Part shown: positions 51,637-62,297 of the stretch, piece after piece
Numbering within the stretch: the stretch's first letter is position 1
Layout: every line of letters starts with the position of its first letter
Assembly: GCA_039090855.1 (NCBI GenBank)
Contig: CM077013.1
Coordinates: 139,707,240 to 139,771,239 of the forward strand
Length of the DNA stretch: 64,000 nt
Reading direction: 5' to 3'
Origin: Macrothele yani
Taxonomy: Eukaryota > Arthropoda > Arachnida > Araneae > Macrothelidae
Notes under the pieces: model-generated
Told to the model about the DNA's origin: nothing
The model's database searches: none
Seen by the model: only the letters and a program-made list of their open reading frames with translations
Position numbers and translations under genes: made by a program

Positions 51637-52178
51637 GACATTCTACACCTCCTTTGCTGAGTTCCTTGGCACCCTGGTGGCCCTCCTCCACTCTACGACT
51701 CGTGCAATCCACACTACCGTTGAATTGTGAATGCTAATGCCATCTCAGTGTATTTTCATGCTTACTCGTGTACATTACTTACTTTCACCCCGCCTGTATT
51801 ATGTTGCTTTGGTGCCCTCGTTAAATAACTTGCACAATTGTGCACGCTGTGTTTTTATCTCATGTATGTAATGTTTTACCTTCACGGCGGTGTTTGTGCT
51901 GTTCTTTTTTTAATTGTGTACTATTGTTTCGCCTGTGTTATCCTGTAAATCATGCCCAGCCAATGTCATGTGACACGATGTGTTTCTCTTTGTCACTTCT
52001 GCAATTTTTTATTCAATAAGCTTTGCTTGCAGCATTTGTTATTCATCCCCATTGTCATTGCAGTGTATATACCATCATGTTTTTAACAGTTTTGTATTAT
52101 TTCCCAGTGAGATGCCCAATACTGTACGTCTCCCTCTTATGTTTTCTTATGATAAATTAGAATAAAGCGATTTTGAAA
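51637..52178 (+). other. Tx1-type LINE 3' untranslated region
   Basis: Non-coding, T-rich, ending with AATAAA at 52161-52166 and GCGATTTTGAAA. The same terminal motif closes the ORF1-only element at 19239. Confidence 0.7.
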
Positions 52179-52960
52179 CCTTGCTTTATGGCTCGGTGCA
52201 TTTGTCTGCTGATACCAACAAGGCTCGTTTCCATAGTATTGCCACAGAGTTGGTAGGGCATAATTGTTCAGAATATCGAGGTAGACGTACTGGTTAACAA
52301 GCTTGTGCACGATAACCAATGGGCCAGGACCATACCACGAAAAACACTCCCACACGAGTACACTGCCAGCTCCAAACTTTACTGTAAGGACAGTACACTG
52401 TATTAAATAGCGTTCTCCCGGCTGCCGCTATACTCGCACACGGTCATCAGACTTATGGATAGTGTATCTGGATTTATCAGTCAATAGGACTCGTTGCCAT
52501 TGATCTACGGTCCAAGATAAATGTTTTTTACACCATGCTAAACGACAAGCAGCATTTCGAGTGGAGATGAAAGCCTTATGAGCAGCCTCACGACCACGGT
52601 AATCGAGGGAATGAAGTTCTCTGCGAATGGTACGTGTACATACCGAGGTTCCAACATTTTTACTCACCTGTACACTGAGGTCTTGTGCAGTACTCCTTCG
52701 ATTAGCTGTAACGACTCTTCTTAGGCTTCGACGTTCTCTATCACTGATTTTATTTTGTCTGCCGGCACGTTTTGCTGCTTCAGGCACGCCATGTGTGTCT
52801 TCCACTTATTCAGTACATCCAAAACAGTTGACTTGGGTATGTTTAAACGCCTATCGGTTTCTGTTATGGACAACCCACTAAAGTAACACCCAACAATCGT
52901 TCCTTTCTCAAAGTCAGTTCTTTCCAGCAGCGACATTTTCACTCAACCTGACAGTGCGAT
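52179..52960 (-). pseudogene. Tc1-like transposase, N-terminal and central part
   Basis: From 52942 down: MKMSLLERTDFEKGTIVGCY, SITETDRRLNIPKSTVLDVL (HTH), then a frameshift near 52800. KISDRERRSLRRVVTANRRS and HSLDYRGREAAHKAFIST follow, then WQRVLLTDKSRYTIHKSDDR (first Asp; DES reads DKS). A gap precedes MWECFSWYGPGPLVIVHKLV and CWYQQTNAPSHKAR, where the second catalytic Asp (QQDN) is Thr. The LINE is inserted right after HKAR. Confidence 0.9.
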
Positions 52961-53084
52961 ATGATCGCGGTCAGCTGCAGGCTTGTTCTTATACCGTTTG
53001 CAGCTAAACCGCGTGTCTTAACAACGCAGCGGATCCGTTCATTTGCTTTTGAAGGGGTGTCCGGTGACTATTGTCAATATAGTG

Positions 53085-53289
53085 TATATATGACTTATGA
53101 AGAACGTGCATTTGAAGAATCCCAGACAATTTGGGGTGTGGAACGTAACATCACACTGATTTATTTTGTCGAAGCACTGATTCTCATTTTTCCTATCTCG
53201 TGGTGTGGAAAGCACATAACATCCTTGCGTGAAACCTATTAGCCAGATCATTCTTGAAGTTCGGGCGCCGATATGACCAAGTAAATTTC
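53085..53289. other. Short spacer, nothing recognised
   Basis: Between the Tc1 border and the satellite; no motif recognised. Confidence 0.4.
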
Positions 53290-53299
53290 TCCATTATTT

Positions 53300-53378
53300 T
53301 TATGCTAGGGACGGGATTACAACCCACAACTCTCGGCTCCAGAGCTCCGAGTGCTATCCACTATACTACACTGGCTTG
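53300..53378 (-). ncRNA. tRNA-like sequence (pseudogene or SINE head) at the satellite border
   Basis: On the minus strand: GCCAGTGTAGTATAGTGGAT (A-box-like, TAGTATAGTGG), then CTCGG...CCGAG, which could form an anticodon-type stem, and GGGTTGTAATCCC (B-box-like, usually GGTTCGAATCC). The loop is too long for a normal tRNA, so it is probably a tRNA-derived SINE head rather than a gene. The first half of this sequence recurs in each satellite unit. Confidence 0.5.
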
Positions 53379-55550
53379 TGCTCTCACTGCTATCTGCATT
53401 TATCTCATGTGCGTCCTGCGGGGCAGGCACGTCTCATCTCTCCTCGTCTCCGGATCTTCGAGTGCTATCCACTGTACTACACTTGCATGTGCTCTCACTG
53501 CTATCTTCCTTTATCTCACGTGCGTGCGGCGGGGCAGGCACGTCTCATCTCCCTTCGTCTGCGGAGCTCCGAGTGCTATCCACTACACTACACTGGCATG
53601 TGCTCTCACTGCTATCTGCCTTTATCTGATGTGCGTCCTGCGGGGCTGGAACCTCACATCTTCCCTCTGCTCCGGAGCTCCGAGTGCTATCCACTATACG
53701 ACACTGGCATGTGCTCTCACTACTATCTGCCTTTATCTCATGTGCGTCCTGCGGGGCAGGCACGTCACATCTCCCCTGGGCTCCAGAGCTCCGAATGCTA
53801 TCCTCTGTACTACACCTGCATGTGCTCTCACTGCTATCTGCCTTTATCTTATGTGCGTCCTTCGGGGCAGGCACGTCACATCTCCCCTGGGCTCCAGAGC
53901 TCCGAGTGCTATCCGCTATATTACATTGGCATGTGCTCTCACTGCTATCTGCCTTTATCTCATGTTCGTCCTGCGGGGCAGGCATGTCACATCTCCCCTG
54001 GGCTCCAGAGCTCCGAGTGCTACCCACTGTACTACACTGGCATGTGCTCTTACTGCTATCTGCCTTTATCTCATGTGCGTCCTGCGGGGCAGGCAAGTCT
54101 CATCTCCCCTCGTCTCCGGAGCTCCGAGTGCTATCCTCTGTACTACACCTGCATGTGCTCTCACTACTATCTGCCTTTATCTCATGTGCGTCCTGCGGGG
54201 CAGGCACGTCACATCTCCCCTGTGCTCCGTAGCTCCGAGTACTATTCACTATGATACACTGGCATGTGCTCTCACTACTATTTGCCTTTATCTCATGTGC
54301 GTCCTGCGGGACAGGCACGACACATCTCCCCTCGGCTCCGGAGCTCCGAGTGCTATCCACTATACTACACTGGCATGTTCTCTCACTGCTATCTTCCTTC
54401 ATCCCATGTGCGTCCTTTGGGGCAGGCACGTCACATCTCCCCTGGGCTCCAGAGCTCCGAGTGCTATCCGCTATATTACATTGGCATGTGCTCTCACTGC
54501 TATCTGCCTTTATCTCATGTTCGTCCTGCGGGGCAGGCATGTCACATCTCCCCTGGGCTCCAGAGCTCCGAGTGCTACCCACTGTACTACACTGGCATGT
54601 GCTCTTACTGCTATCTGCCTTTATCTCATGTGCGTCCTGCGGGGCAGGCAAGTCTCATCTCCCCTCGTCTCCGGAGCTCCGAGTGCTATCCTCTGTACTA
54701 CACATGCATGTGCTCTCACTACTATCTGCCTTTATCTCATGTGCGTCCTGCGGGGCAGGCACGTCACATCTCCCCTGTGCTCCGTAGCTCCGAGTACTAT
54801 TCACTATGATACACTGGCATGTGCTCTCACTACTATTTGCCTTTATCTCATGTGCGTCCTGCGGGACAGGCACGACACATCTCCCCTCGGCTCCGGAGCT
54901 CCGAGTGCTATCCACTATACTACACTGGCATGTTCTCTCACTGCTATCTTCCTTCATCCCATGTGCGTCCTTTGGGGCAGGCACGTCACATCTCCCCTGG
55001 GCTCCAGAGCTCCGAGTGCTATCCGCTATATTACATTGGCATGTGCTCTCACTGCTATCTGCCTTTATCTCATGTTCGTCCTGCGGGGCAGGCATGTCAC
55101 ATCTCCCCTGGGCTCCAGAGCTCCGAGTGCTACCCACTGTACTACACTGGCATGTGCTCTTACTGCTATCTGCCTTTATCTCATGTGCGTCCTGCGGGGC
55201 AGGCAAGTCTCATCTCCCCTCGTCTCCGGAGCTCCGAGTGCTATCCTCTGTACTACACCTGCATGTGCTCTCACTACTATCTGCCTTTATCTCATGTGCG
55301 TCCTGCGGGACAGGCACGACACATCTCCCCTCGTCTCCGGAGCTCCGAGTGCTATACACTATACTACACTGGCATGTTCTCTCACTGCTATCTGCCTTCA
55401 TCCCATGTGCGTCCTTCGGGGAAGGCACGTCACATCTCCCCTGGGCTCCGGAGCTCCGAGTGCAATCCACTATACTACACTGGCATGTGCTCCACAAAGC
55501 TATCTGCCTTTATCTCATGTGCGTCCTGCGGGGCAGGCACGTCACAGTGG
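53320..55550. repeat. 111-bp satellite, about 20 units, with a 555-bp higher-order repeat
   Basis: GTGCTATCC markers fall at 53351, 53462, 53573 and 53684, exactly 111 bp apart, and continue to about 55460. Each unit has GCTCCGAGTGCTATCCACTA, then ACTACACTGGCATGTGCTCT and TCTCATGTGCGTCCTGCGGG. Because 111 is 37 codons, frames stay open over long stretches: 53254-55587 (+) is open for 777 codons, and other plus and minus frames for 180-290 codons. The blocks 54100-54654 and 54655-55209 are nearly identical (five units each). No recognised protein domain; the peptide is simply the unit repeated. Confidence 0.92.
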
Positions 55551-55731
55551 GCTTCTGGTTAGTTGTCCTGTTTCGAATTCTGAATGAGGCCTAGACTTTG
55601 TATTTGTCTTCCGACGCCGTTTCAGTACCTTCCTTGAAAACGCGTGGGCTTCTGGTTAATCATACTGTTTCGGATTCCGAATGAGGTTTAGCCTTTGCCT
55701 CCCGGCGCTGTTTCGGAACCTTCCTTGGTGG
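55548..55731 (+). repeat. Pair of ~90-bp direct repeats
   Basis: GTGGGCTTCTGGTTAGTTGT then CTGTTTCGAATTCTGAATGA (55548 onward) recurs as GTGGGCTTCTGGTTAATCAT then CTGTTTCGGATTCCGAATGA (55646 onward). Both end near ACCTTCCTTG. About 85% alike by eye. Confidence 0.75.
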
Positions 55732-56023
55732 TAGTGACTCCTATTTAAGTACGAGATATTCAATATAGCCTATATTCCGATGGGGTTAGTTAAAGTGAAA
55801 CAAACCAGCAAACTTTTCATACATCTGCGCTAAAAAAAATACCTACTTTAAAATTTCTATTCTCGAAAATTTTATTTTAAAAGTTTAATCTCCCACATTT
55901 TTTAATTTAATAAATAACTGATGATGCTTCTTTATATAGATTATATTAAATTTAAATTTAATTAAATACATTCCTTCTTGCGAAATCACAATTTAAAAGT
56001 TACACTACATATACAGAGGTTGT
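55732..56023. other. AT-rich spacer, nothing recognised
   Basis: Very AT-rich sequence up to the Tc1 border. Confidence 0.4.
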
Positions 56024-57261
56024 ACAGAATAATGTGAACACCACTCTTAGAAATGTGACTTTTAATGCAACTGCGTACGTCACAATAAGCAAAGGTATCC
56101 CCTACTTTTTGCTTGTAATAGCTTTGTTTAGAATCTCAAGATCCTGTTTAAGTGCATTTAAAGTGTCTTGTTGAGAAATTTCTTTCAGGGTAACGACGAA
56201 ATGAGTGACGTAACGGACTTCGAGAGAGGTCTAATTGTTGGTGGCCGGCTAGTTGGTGCCTCCATGACAACAGTCGCCAGGGTAATGGGGGTATGGAGTG
56301 CTACTGTGTCTAGCGTAATGACAGTATACAGTGTTCGGGGCAAAACCTCGTCTGCAAAACACAAGACCGGCCAGATAGACTGGAGAGCATTAAAGAGGAT
56401 TGTTACCTGTAATACGAAGACCACGGCGCCGAAAATTAGTGCGGAGCTCAATCTGCATCTCCAGACCCCAGTACCAACGAAAACAGTGCGCATGGAACTG
56501 CATAAACAAGATATTCATGGCAGAGCTGCTATTGCAACACCTCTGGTGACCCGGGGGAATACACAACGGCGATCGCAGTCGTGCCACGAGCAGACAACGT
56601 GGACTGCTGAAGTATGGAAGCGTGTAATGTGGTCGGATGAATCCACATTCACACTATTTCCCACCGCAGGATGTGTTCACATGTGGTGAACACCGTCAGA
56701 AGCGTACAACCCAGACTGTCTGCTCCCAACATTGCAGCATGGTGGTGGTTTTGTCATGCTCTGTGTGGTCATATCGCGATTTATTTTCAGCAGGTCTCCT
56801 GATAGCCTTGAAAGGAAGGATAACTGACATTGCATGTGAAATCTTTTTGGCCGACCAAGTCATTCAGTTATTGTTTCCTGCAGGGGATGCCATCTATCAA
56901 GATGATAACGCCCCAATTCACAGAGCTCGGAATGTCCAATCATGGTTTGAGGAACACAAGGACGAACTTTCACACCTTCCTTGGCCTCCCTAATCACCAG
57001 ACATAATCACCATCGAGCCACTTTTGTCTGTGTTGGAAAACAGAGTAATATCACGTTATCCTCCTCCTGCATCTGTCAAGGACCTGCAGCAGTTTCTGCA
57101 TGAAGAATGGTGTAAGATACCCCTAACCACCATCCAGGATTTGTATGAGTCCCTTCCAATGTGGATTCAGGCGGTTTTGAATGCCAAAGGTAGTCCCACA
57201 CCTTACTAGGCACGTAAAACCTTCTTTCCCTAGGTGTTAATATTATTCTGTCCAGCCCTGG
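56024..57261 (+). mobile_element. Tc1-like DNA transposon, complete ends
   Basis: Left CAGAGGTTGTACAGAATAAT, complement of right CCAGGGCTGGACAGAATAAT, both continuing to AACACC. TA flanks at 56022-56023 and 57262-57263. The right TA is the second and third base of a 15-bp hairpin arm. Confidence 0.92.
56168..57209 (+). pseudogene. Tc1-like transposase, frameshifted
   Basis: EMSDVTDFERGLIVGGRLVG and TVARVMGVWSATVSSVMTVY (HTH), then WTAEVWKRVMWSDESTFTLF (first Asp) and, after a stop and shift, LLFPAGDAIYQDDNAPIHRA (second Asp in QDDNAP). HLPWPP, a stop and a degraded glutamate region (TIEPLLSVLENR, where PIEHLWDELE is usual) follow. At the C-terminus is LYESLPMWIQAVLNAKGSPT. Not active. Confidence 0.9.
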
Positions 57262-57300
57262 TATGTGTTTCTTTCCGTAGACGAAGAAAGAAACACATAC
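57261..57300. repeat. Perfect 15-bp hairpin at the Tc1 border
   Basis: GTATGTGTTTCTTTC (57261-57275) pairs with GAAAGAAACACATAC (57286-57300); loop CGTAGACGAA. The TA target site of the Tc1 lies in the arm. Confidence 0.9.
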
Positions 57301-57712
57301 AAGACGAGCCAAGTGCTAAAACAACTACACAAATGTAAATACAAGCATAACTTATTTTGAAATAAATATTTCAAAGTGAAAGCAATAGGTTAAAGTTAAA
57401 TAAATTGATTGTTCAAAGGTCAGGGAAGTATAGTTGAAGGACGCATAAAGTGGGCATGGAAGTTTTCAATTATCGCTGCACCTGCGGTGAAAATCCTTGA
57501 ATCAAAAGCAGTTTGGGCTTTACTTACCTACATGATTAACTTCCTTTGTGAACTAGTTTCATCATAGCTCTCCATTAATCTCTACGTTGTCGCTTAGGGC
57601 TTCTTCCCCACGCAAGGTCACCATGGAGTTAGATTTTTCTTATGTTTCAGTGTCATGGAGTTACCCCAGAGCTATATGGAAATCGTTTTCTGCTAAACAG
57701 GAGAATACCACA
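57301..57712. other. AT-rich spacer, nothing recognised
   Basis: No recognisable feature. Confidence 0.4.
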
Positions 57713-58815
57713 CTGGTGGCAGAGTGGGCTAAGGCGTTGGCTTCAAACCATTACAACGAGTTGGGCTCGAGTTCGAGTTCTGGATGAAACATGGGTGATG
57801 TGTCTGTGCGCCCTCCTTACTATTGTTTTTATTAGTTCATATCTTGAGATTTATCACAGTACTAGCTTTACTGCCCGGCTTTGGCAGGGATTTAGGCTTA
57901 TTAATTTCATATTCCCTTATATCTCACTGAAAAAATCGGGGAAAAAATTGATGCTTGCAAGAAAGAAAAAAAGCTGATTTCACAAATTCGGTCATTACAA
58001 ATTATTTATTCATAATGTGATTATTTCAGCACTTGGCCGTACCCAACATTTTTGGTTTCTCCTTCATCGGCGACAATATATAATTTTGTTGGATCCTTTG
58101 CTCTTGATATTCAAACATACAGCTGTTCATGCGAGAAGCATCAAATGCATCACGTGCTTTCAGTTTCAGACGTCTTTGATGGGCGAATCTCTGGGATCAA
58201 AAAGTTAAAAACGTATCTTTGCGAATATTTTATGAAACTGGCTGAAATTTTAATGAACACCATAAATCGTTGATTGGAACATCACCTCCAAATTTCGCCT
58301 GAATCGGTAAATAACTTTATAAATTAGCCGTCTAAAATTTTATTAACTGTTTCTGCGTATATACAGTATTTATGTTTACCGATGAATTAAAAATTCCATG
58401 CCTATTTAAAAACGTTTCGACCGGAATCCGGTGAAATTTTGAGGGACTCCTCTTATTACCAATTCATGGTGTTGATACAAATTTCAGCCCGTTTCGTTAA
58501 GATTTCGCAAAGTTCGTTTTTGCATTTTTTTATGCACAGTTCTTAAAAAAATAGAAACACCTGTGAATGTGCCGCGGCGATTAATGCCGTCACGTGCTTT
58601 CAGATAACGATGACGTAGCAAACGACGCTGACTTTATTGATTACCTTATTAATTAATTCATAACTCGCGAACGAAACAACGTAGAGGTCTTAAAATAGTT
58701 GCGCTGACCTAGACATTCCAGTATTAATAAGCTATGCAAATTTCACGATGCTGCAGTTCGGCGTTCGAGAGTTTTTGCTGCTTCAGACAAACAGACGTTT
58801 TGTGTTTTATATATC
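57713..58815 (+). repeat. tRNA-headed interspersed repeat (possible composite SINE)
   Basis: It opens with a tRNA-like GGTGGCAGAGTGGGCTAAGG (A box) and GAGTTCGAGTTCTGG (B box) at 57713-57785. Farther on, ACTAGCTTTACTGCCCGGCT then TTGGCAGGGATTTAGG (about 57860-57900) resembles the start of arthropod repeats that close with ACAGAC and a TATA-rich end. Here the close is GACAAACAGACGTTTTGTGT then TTTATATAT (58788-58818). Between them are AT-rich segments with recurring AAATTTC and GCGAACGAAACAAC. It may be two elements side by side. Confidence 0.5.
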
Positions 58816-58816
58816 A

Positions 58817-59322
58817 GACTTAGCTTTAGAGATTGATTTTAGCATGGTTGGGTTTAGAGATGAATATGATAAGTTTTTTGGGTTTAGGGTATCATCATGG
58901 TGATATTGGTGAGGCGGAGAAATTATTTGGGTATTTTATTTTTCAAAGAATGACTACAGGGGTGCTTTTGGTGATGATGTACGGGGCAGAAGATGTGATG
59001 GTGGCTTTGGTTTTGAAGATTGGTGGGGGTGGCTTTTAATTTTGGTTTCCTAGAGTAATGAAGGGATTATCGTGGGGTGTCTGTTTTATTTTAATAACAT
59101 TTCAGAAATGAATTCTTTTGACATTAATAAAAATGATGTGGGTGTTTGTGGGGTGGGTGATGGGAGTGACGAGTTTAGTAGTGGGGGTGTAGGGTTTTTA
59201 TGGAGGAGAGATTTACGTGGTTTGATAGCATAGTCTTCAATCCAGCGCACAGGATTGATGATATTAAGACAGAGTGTAGGAGGCTATTGATGCGCTGTAT
59301 CTTTTAATTTCCTTCAGCCTGG
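58817..59322 (+). pseudogene. ND2: Nuclear copy of mitochondrial ND2 (NUMT)
   Basis: With the invertebrate mitochondrial code this reads as NADH dehydrogenase subunit 2, a membrane subunit of complex I. Pieces are LAWLGLEMNMMSFLGL, EAEKLFGYFIFQ, LKIGGGGF then FWFPRVMKGLSWGV, and SSIQRTGLMMLS. The usual wording is WLGLELN, then FHFWFP, then AYSSIxHxGWM. The His before FWFP and the Tyr before SSI have become stop codons (TAA, TAG), and a TGA that would be Trp in mitochondria is also present. It is non-functional in the nucleus. The coding strand is rich in G and T. It is flanked by repeat sequence on both sides. Confidence 0.82.
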
Positions 59323-59410
59323 GTCCCTAAATTAGGAACGGACGACTGCTTATAGCAGTACAAGTTGCTTATGTTGGTGGTTAAAGCCCGAAACTAAAAA
59401 AACAAATAAA
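59323..59410 (+). mobile_element. SINE 3' fragment
   Basis: GTCCCTAAATTAGGAACGGA, then CGACTGCTTATAGC and TTGGTGGTTAAAGCCCGAAA with a short A-rich tail. It matches the 3' half of the main SINE family; the tRNA-like head is absent. Confidence 0.8.
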
Positions 59411-59499
59411 CAAGAGAGGTGCCGTTCAATTTGTAATGTATGCTTTGCTTTTATTTTAATTACCACACTAATACAGGAACATATGTAACATATGAAATG

Positions 59500-60141
59500 A
59501 GATTTATCGATTGATGGAGAAAAGCTGGAGATAACAGACACGTGCGTTTATCGTGGACAGCAGATATCAAGTGAGGGTCACATTGATGATGAAATTAATC
59601 GGCATACAAAACTTGCCTGTAGAGCTTTTGGAAGAAACAGCATAATTTTCAAGAACAATATGCCATTATGTCTTAAAAGAAAAGTGTTTGATCAATGCAT
59701 CCTTCCAGTGCTTACGTATGGTGCGGAGACGTGGAGCTTAACTAAAAGAGACATACAAAGGCTGCAGACAACTCAAAGCAGCATGGAGAGGTGCATGCTT
59801 GGTGTAACCAGGAGAGATAAGAAGAGGAACTCGTGGATCCGAAAAATGACAAGAGTGGAAGACATCATGATCACAGTAAAATCCCTGAAATGGCAATGGG
59901 TTGGGCATACTGCCAAAAGGACAGACCATCGACGAACAGCTGAAATTTTAGACTGGATTCCAAGGGACAGGAAAAGACCCAAAAGAAGACCACATGGGAG
60001 ATGGGTGGATGAAATGCGAAAGTATGCGGGAGTGACATGGAGGAGACTGGCACAAGACAGACCGTTGTGGAGGAAACTTGGGGAGACCTTCGTCCAGCAG
60101 TGGATTGATAATGGTTGACAATGATGATGATGATGATGTAA
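59500..60141 (+). pseudogene. RTE LINE 3' fragment
   Basis: Near-identical to the 3' third of the ORF at 2329-4200. Its decayed start has ATCGATTGATGGAGAAAAGC and GGACAGCAGATATCAAGTGA. An open block follows (59660-60118) with MPLCLKRKVFDQCILPVLTY, GAETWSLTKRDIQRLQTTQS and RPHGRWVDEMRKYAGVTW. It ends TGACAATGATGATGATGATG, the same simple-repeat tail. 5'-truncated, so dead. It lacks the reverse transcriptase catalytic box. Confidence 0.9.
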
Positions 60142-62297
60142 CATATTGATCAGAACGTGCCGAGCGGTATAAGTATATTTCTTCACTGATCTCTTTCGAC
60201 GTAGTTCTTGGCGCGAAAACTGTATTATATGGGCATACACTTAAACAATTTCAACCAATCACATGCGCTCACATAAATAATGTGTTCTATGACTGCGCTG
60301 ATTGCCTAAACAAATATTTAATTGGCTATGAAAACATAACAATGGCACACAAACGAATCAAATTCAGCTGTCTTCTGAACATAATTATTGGGTCAACTTA
60401 GACCTAAATCAGTTCCCGCGTGATAGTTTTAAGGAGCTTAAATTCCACAGTTCAGTCTTACTATTTCTCAGTTCAGTTCTTGCAATACATCAGTTCAGTT
60501 CCTCGACTAATTGCGTAACAGATGTAAAAATAAAAACAAAATGTTTCTACTTACATGGATGCTGTCCAGAATAAATCCAAATTGTGATTGCACCAGTAAA
60601 GGGATACACACATCCCTTTTTACATGGAAGGTTTCATTGAAGGAGCTGAGTTCCCTGACGCTACCGTACTCATACACACACACACACATCCAGGCATTTG
60701 TTGAGGGAGCATCGCTTCGCCTCATAACATAAGCGCGACTCTTCACCTCCTACAATAGTAGGGGATGAATGGGGATGACGATTCCACACTGCAGTGGTTG
60801 GCATTCGAACCCGAGCTTCGCTTATCATTGGAATGACCACTGTCCATTTGCTGACTTCTTAATTCCTCTGTAGCTTTGCTTTCATTGGGCCAACCAGTCG
60901 CTAATTTCCATTAGGCTCCCACCCTAGAAATTGCTTCTTTATCACGCGGATTTAGGCATTCCGCTGTCTTTATGGCAAATCTGGCATATCCAGCTGCCTC
61001 GAGTTGTCCTCCGTTTCTTACCAAATAAAGGGAGATTCGCTGCTTTATTTATCCCAATTCATATAGCAGATCCAAGGCATCCAACCCAGCCTTTCACATC
61101 GAAGAGCGTACAGACAACTAAACTTTCTTCCTTATTTTCACGCTAAGTGCGAAATCTTATTTTTCTGCACGGACCACACAGAGAGCAATTGTTCTCGAAA
61201 ATGCCCCAAACAATCGACGAATTTACGATTATTCGCTAAACCTTTTGTCCCCCATCTTCATTCATTTCTACAAGTGTCCCCTCTTTGATACGTATTCTTA
61301 TTTCCCTTTCCGTGTTGCTTAGGCTTCCCGTCAGCTGCGCCCTGATATTTATGACCTAACAGAGCTATTCTGAGACCACCCAGCCAGAGGAAGAATTCTT
61401 CGCCTCTTTTCTTTCCAATCCTCCAGATGAAACTTTCTCTGCTGTTTACACTTTTAAACTCCAATCAAGCCTCGAACATAATTAATACTTAATTAATTTC
61501 ATACATCCACCACGCCCATTAATTCCTAAATTAATGGCGGGAGAGGTCGTAACGATACCATACAGGAAAAGGAGGGAGTTCATTTTGTTTCCCGAAAGCT
61601 CACTTCCCCGAAAGGTGGTTCTTTTATCGAAATGATCACTTTTTCGAAAATCGAATTGTTTACTTTCCGACAAAATCGTTATTACCGTATTTCTCCGCGA
61701 CTTGGACGGTATATTTTTCCTGAAATAAGTCTCAAAGTTTACGTGCATCCTGGAGACCGAAGGTAACGGTTTCCGTAGACATATGGGCATGAGAAACCCC
61801 ATTATACTGCTGTACTATCGTGTTGTGGTGATGGAACAAAATTGCCACCGCTAGTGATTTTCAAGAGGAAAACTTTACCAAAAGACAAAATTCCACGTGG
61901 AATGTTTGTTGACCAAATGGGTGATGGATGAAGAGGGAGTGAAGCTATGGTTGGATAAAGTCTGGTCAATCCATCCCTGCATACGTGGGACCAGTTTTGT
62001 TCCCACAAAACAAACACTACTAAAGAAATGGTGCAGTGATTGAAGACGAAAATGACAGTGATTACTCGTGATTTAAAAAGCCAATTACAACCACTGGACA
62101 TACCTATCCATCAACCATCAACCTGCATTTTAAGGCATTTTTGAAAGAAATGCCTAAAAAAGGCTGGGTGCTTTCAAAACTGCCTGGCTGCTTTTCAAAA
62201 GAACCTAACCCTAACAGGTCGTTTGGAAAGGCCAACAATTGCTCAGGTGTGCCAGTTGATCTTAAAATCATGGAATGCTGTGAAGACTGAAATTTTA
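60142..62297. other. Mostly unrecognised, with small simple repeats
   Basis: An (AC)n tract lies at about 60673-60689. Near 60790-60850 the minus strand has GTGGTCATTCCAATGATAAG and GGGTTCGAATGCC, a possible decayed tRNA-like pair of boxes. At about 61588-61675 a CCGAAA-type motif recurs roughly every 20 bases (CCCGAAAGCTCACTT, CCCGAAAGGTGG, TTCGAAAAT). No gene is supported. Confidence 0.4.

Larger units (their letters stand above)
46463..52178 (+). mobile_element. Tx1-clade (L1-like) non-LTR retrotransposon, 5'-truncated
   Basis: It carries two overlapping ORFs (46463-47839; 47781-51636) and a 3' region ending AATAAAGCGATTTTGAAA without a long poly(A). It interrupts a Tc1 gene cleanly: joining the flanks restores the Tc1 reading frame, and no target duplication is visible. 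The clade call rests on SQTYTVPGRSLSSNVQLLRD, GVRQGCPLSGQLFAIAVEPF and NWRPISLLNQDYKLYTKLLS, wording typical of Tx1 reverse transcriptases. Many Tx1 lineages are target-specific; here the target is a Tc1 gene. Confidence 0.88.
46130..53084 (-). mobile_element. Tc1-like transposon split by a Tx1-type LINE
   Basis: Left CACTCTACTGATAAAAGTCA; complement of right CACTATATTGACAATAGTCA; both continue CCGGRCACC. TA flanks at 46128-46129 and 53085-53086. Excluding the LINE (46463-52178) it is about 1.24 kb. Confidence 0.92.

Noticed and set aside
53254..55587. A 777-residue multi-repeat membrane-like protein gene
   Set aside because: The frame is one of several open frames through a 111-bp satellite; no start context, domain or codon signature favours it.
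61482..61802. 106-codon minus-strand ORF and its neighbours at 61802-62101
   Set aside because: No similarity or motif, and part overlaps a degenerate CCGAAA repeat; treated as non-coding.
62195..62225. Telomere-like CCTAACCCTAAC
   Set aside because: Only two short copies; arthropod telomeres are long TTAGG arrays.
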